A stretch of DNA of 62,928 bases from Rhodovarius crocodyli. GTDB lineage: Bacteria; Pseudomonadota; Alphaproteobacteria; Acetobacterales; Acetobacteraceae. The number at the start of each line of letters is the position of its first letter. Within the stretch, counting starts at the first letter, position 1. The notes under the pieces are model-generated. The model worked only from the letters and a program-made list of their open reading frames with translations. It was not told the DNA's origin and searched no databases. Made by a program: the position numbers and the translations under genes. The stretch covers positions 1-62,928 of the forward strand of contig CAMDJV010000021.1 in NCBI GenBank assembly GCA_945901085.1. Reading direction: 5' to 3'. Below are positions 62,647 through 62,928 of the stretch, one piece after another.

Positions 62647-62928
62647 ATGAGATCATGGGCGAAGCTGACACTGCTGTTTCCGCTGCTGCTTGTTACAGCC
62701 TGCGGGACCGCGCAATTTAGGTTGGAGCAGGTGGGGCCGGCCTCGTCTCTGCCACCGCATATCGTGCTGGATATGCGATACCGGTCGAGCCCGGTGGGCA
62801 TTGTCGTCAGGCTATCCTCGGAATCCGATCTTTTTGTTCCTAATAACGGATTTGGGGAAATTTACTTGGCTGCAGAACTTTGCCCCGCATTGGAGAGGCG
62901 CCGGCCCTGGTGGAACGGAGATCGTTTC
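62647..62928 (+). CDS. Lipoprotein copy 3, candidate immunity paralogue (3' truncated by window)
   Basis: The first 94 codons of a third paralogue, read by eye. It begins MRSWAKLTLLFPLLLVTACG with Cys19 and continues open to the right edge. It matches the others except around residues 60-73 (SDLFVPNNGFGEIYLAAEL). The region RRRPWWNGDRF is conserved. The remainder lies outside the window, so whether it is intact is unknown. Confidence 0.7.
   Translation, partial: MRSWAKLTLLFPLLLVTACGTAQFRLEQVGPASSLPPHIVLDMRYRSSPVGIVVRLSSESDLFVPNNGFGEIYLAAELCPALERRRPWWNGDRF

Larger units (their letters stand above)
61070..62928 (+). repeat. Tandem duplication of lipoprotein unit, about 790 bp
   Basis: The starts of the three lipoprotein genes are 790 and 787 bases apart. 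Each unit consists of one gene of about 600 bases plus a 187-base spacer. The third unit runs out of the window. Both the genes and the outer parts of the spacers are similar between units. Confidence 0.9.

Overview
The window is GC-rich, densely coding chromosomal DNA with many ATGA/GTGA/TGATG gene overlaps. Gene content points to an alphaproteobacterium, most likely Rhodospirillales/Acetobacteraceae. Evidence: a pdhA-pdhB-pdhC-lpdA operon whose E1-beta carries its own lipoyl domain, an hfq-hflX pair, and six TctC/Bug-type solute-binding proteins. The taxon is inferred from gene content only. No rRNA, tRNA, CRISPR array or transposase gene was found.

Layout. 1-3339: end of a Bug receptor gene, then tcuA-tcuB for tricarballylate oxidation. 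3345-11194: a soluble PAS-PAS chemoreceptor, an orphan zinc-type ABC permease overlapping an MFS gene, two small secreted proteins, a DUF3237 protein, a polar amino-acid ABC transporter without ATPase, a small membrane protein and a candidate 46-codon gene. 11270-15607: benE-type transporter, penicillin-acylase-family hydrolase, and a STAS/anti-sigma-kinase pair. 15697-33779 is mostly core: LacI regulator, eno, ftsB, the PDH operon with a GNAT gene inside it, HAD hydrolase, hfq, hflX, inositol-monophosphatase-like protein, SYLF protein, Bug receptor, valS, ilvD. 33780-34065 is a structured, partly AT-rich intergenic region. 34066-43677: GNAT, CopD-like protein, ParA, Bug receptor, CBS protein, nitronate-monooxygenase-like flavoprotein, Bug receptor, lipA, ratA, and a MotA/MotB-like pair with a very long coiled coil.

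43698-56802 is an accessory catabolic region of two divergent operons. The minus operon holds a GMC oxidoreductase, a thiolase-like protein, a DUF35 protein, a crotonase, two family III CoA-transferases, a Bug receptor and an acyl-CoA dehydrogenase. The plus operon holds a D-2-hydroxyacid-type FAD dehydrogenase, an IlvD/Edd sugar-acid-type dehydratase, an RraA-like aldolase and a Bug receptor. Together they look like uptake, oxidation, CoA activation and carbon-carbon cleavage of an organic acid or alcohol that cannot be named from sequence. A DsbD/ScsB-like protein and hisS follow.

The most unusual part is the right end (60168-62928). A serine alpha/beta-hydrolase (GHSWGG) with its own AT-rich promoter overlaps a lipoprotein gene. 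That gene is followed by a second and a third, truncated, copy at about 790 bp spacing. Each spacer ends in a remnant of the hydrolase gene's 3' end. This has the form of a polymorphic lipase effector with an array of immunity lipoproteins, and it continues beyond the window.
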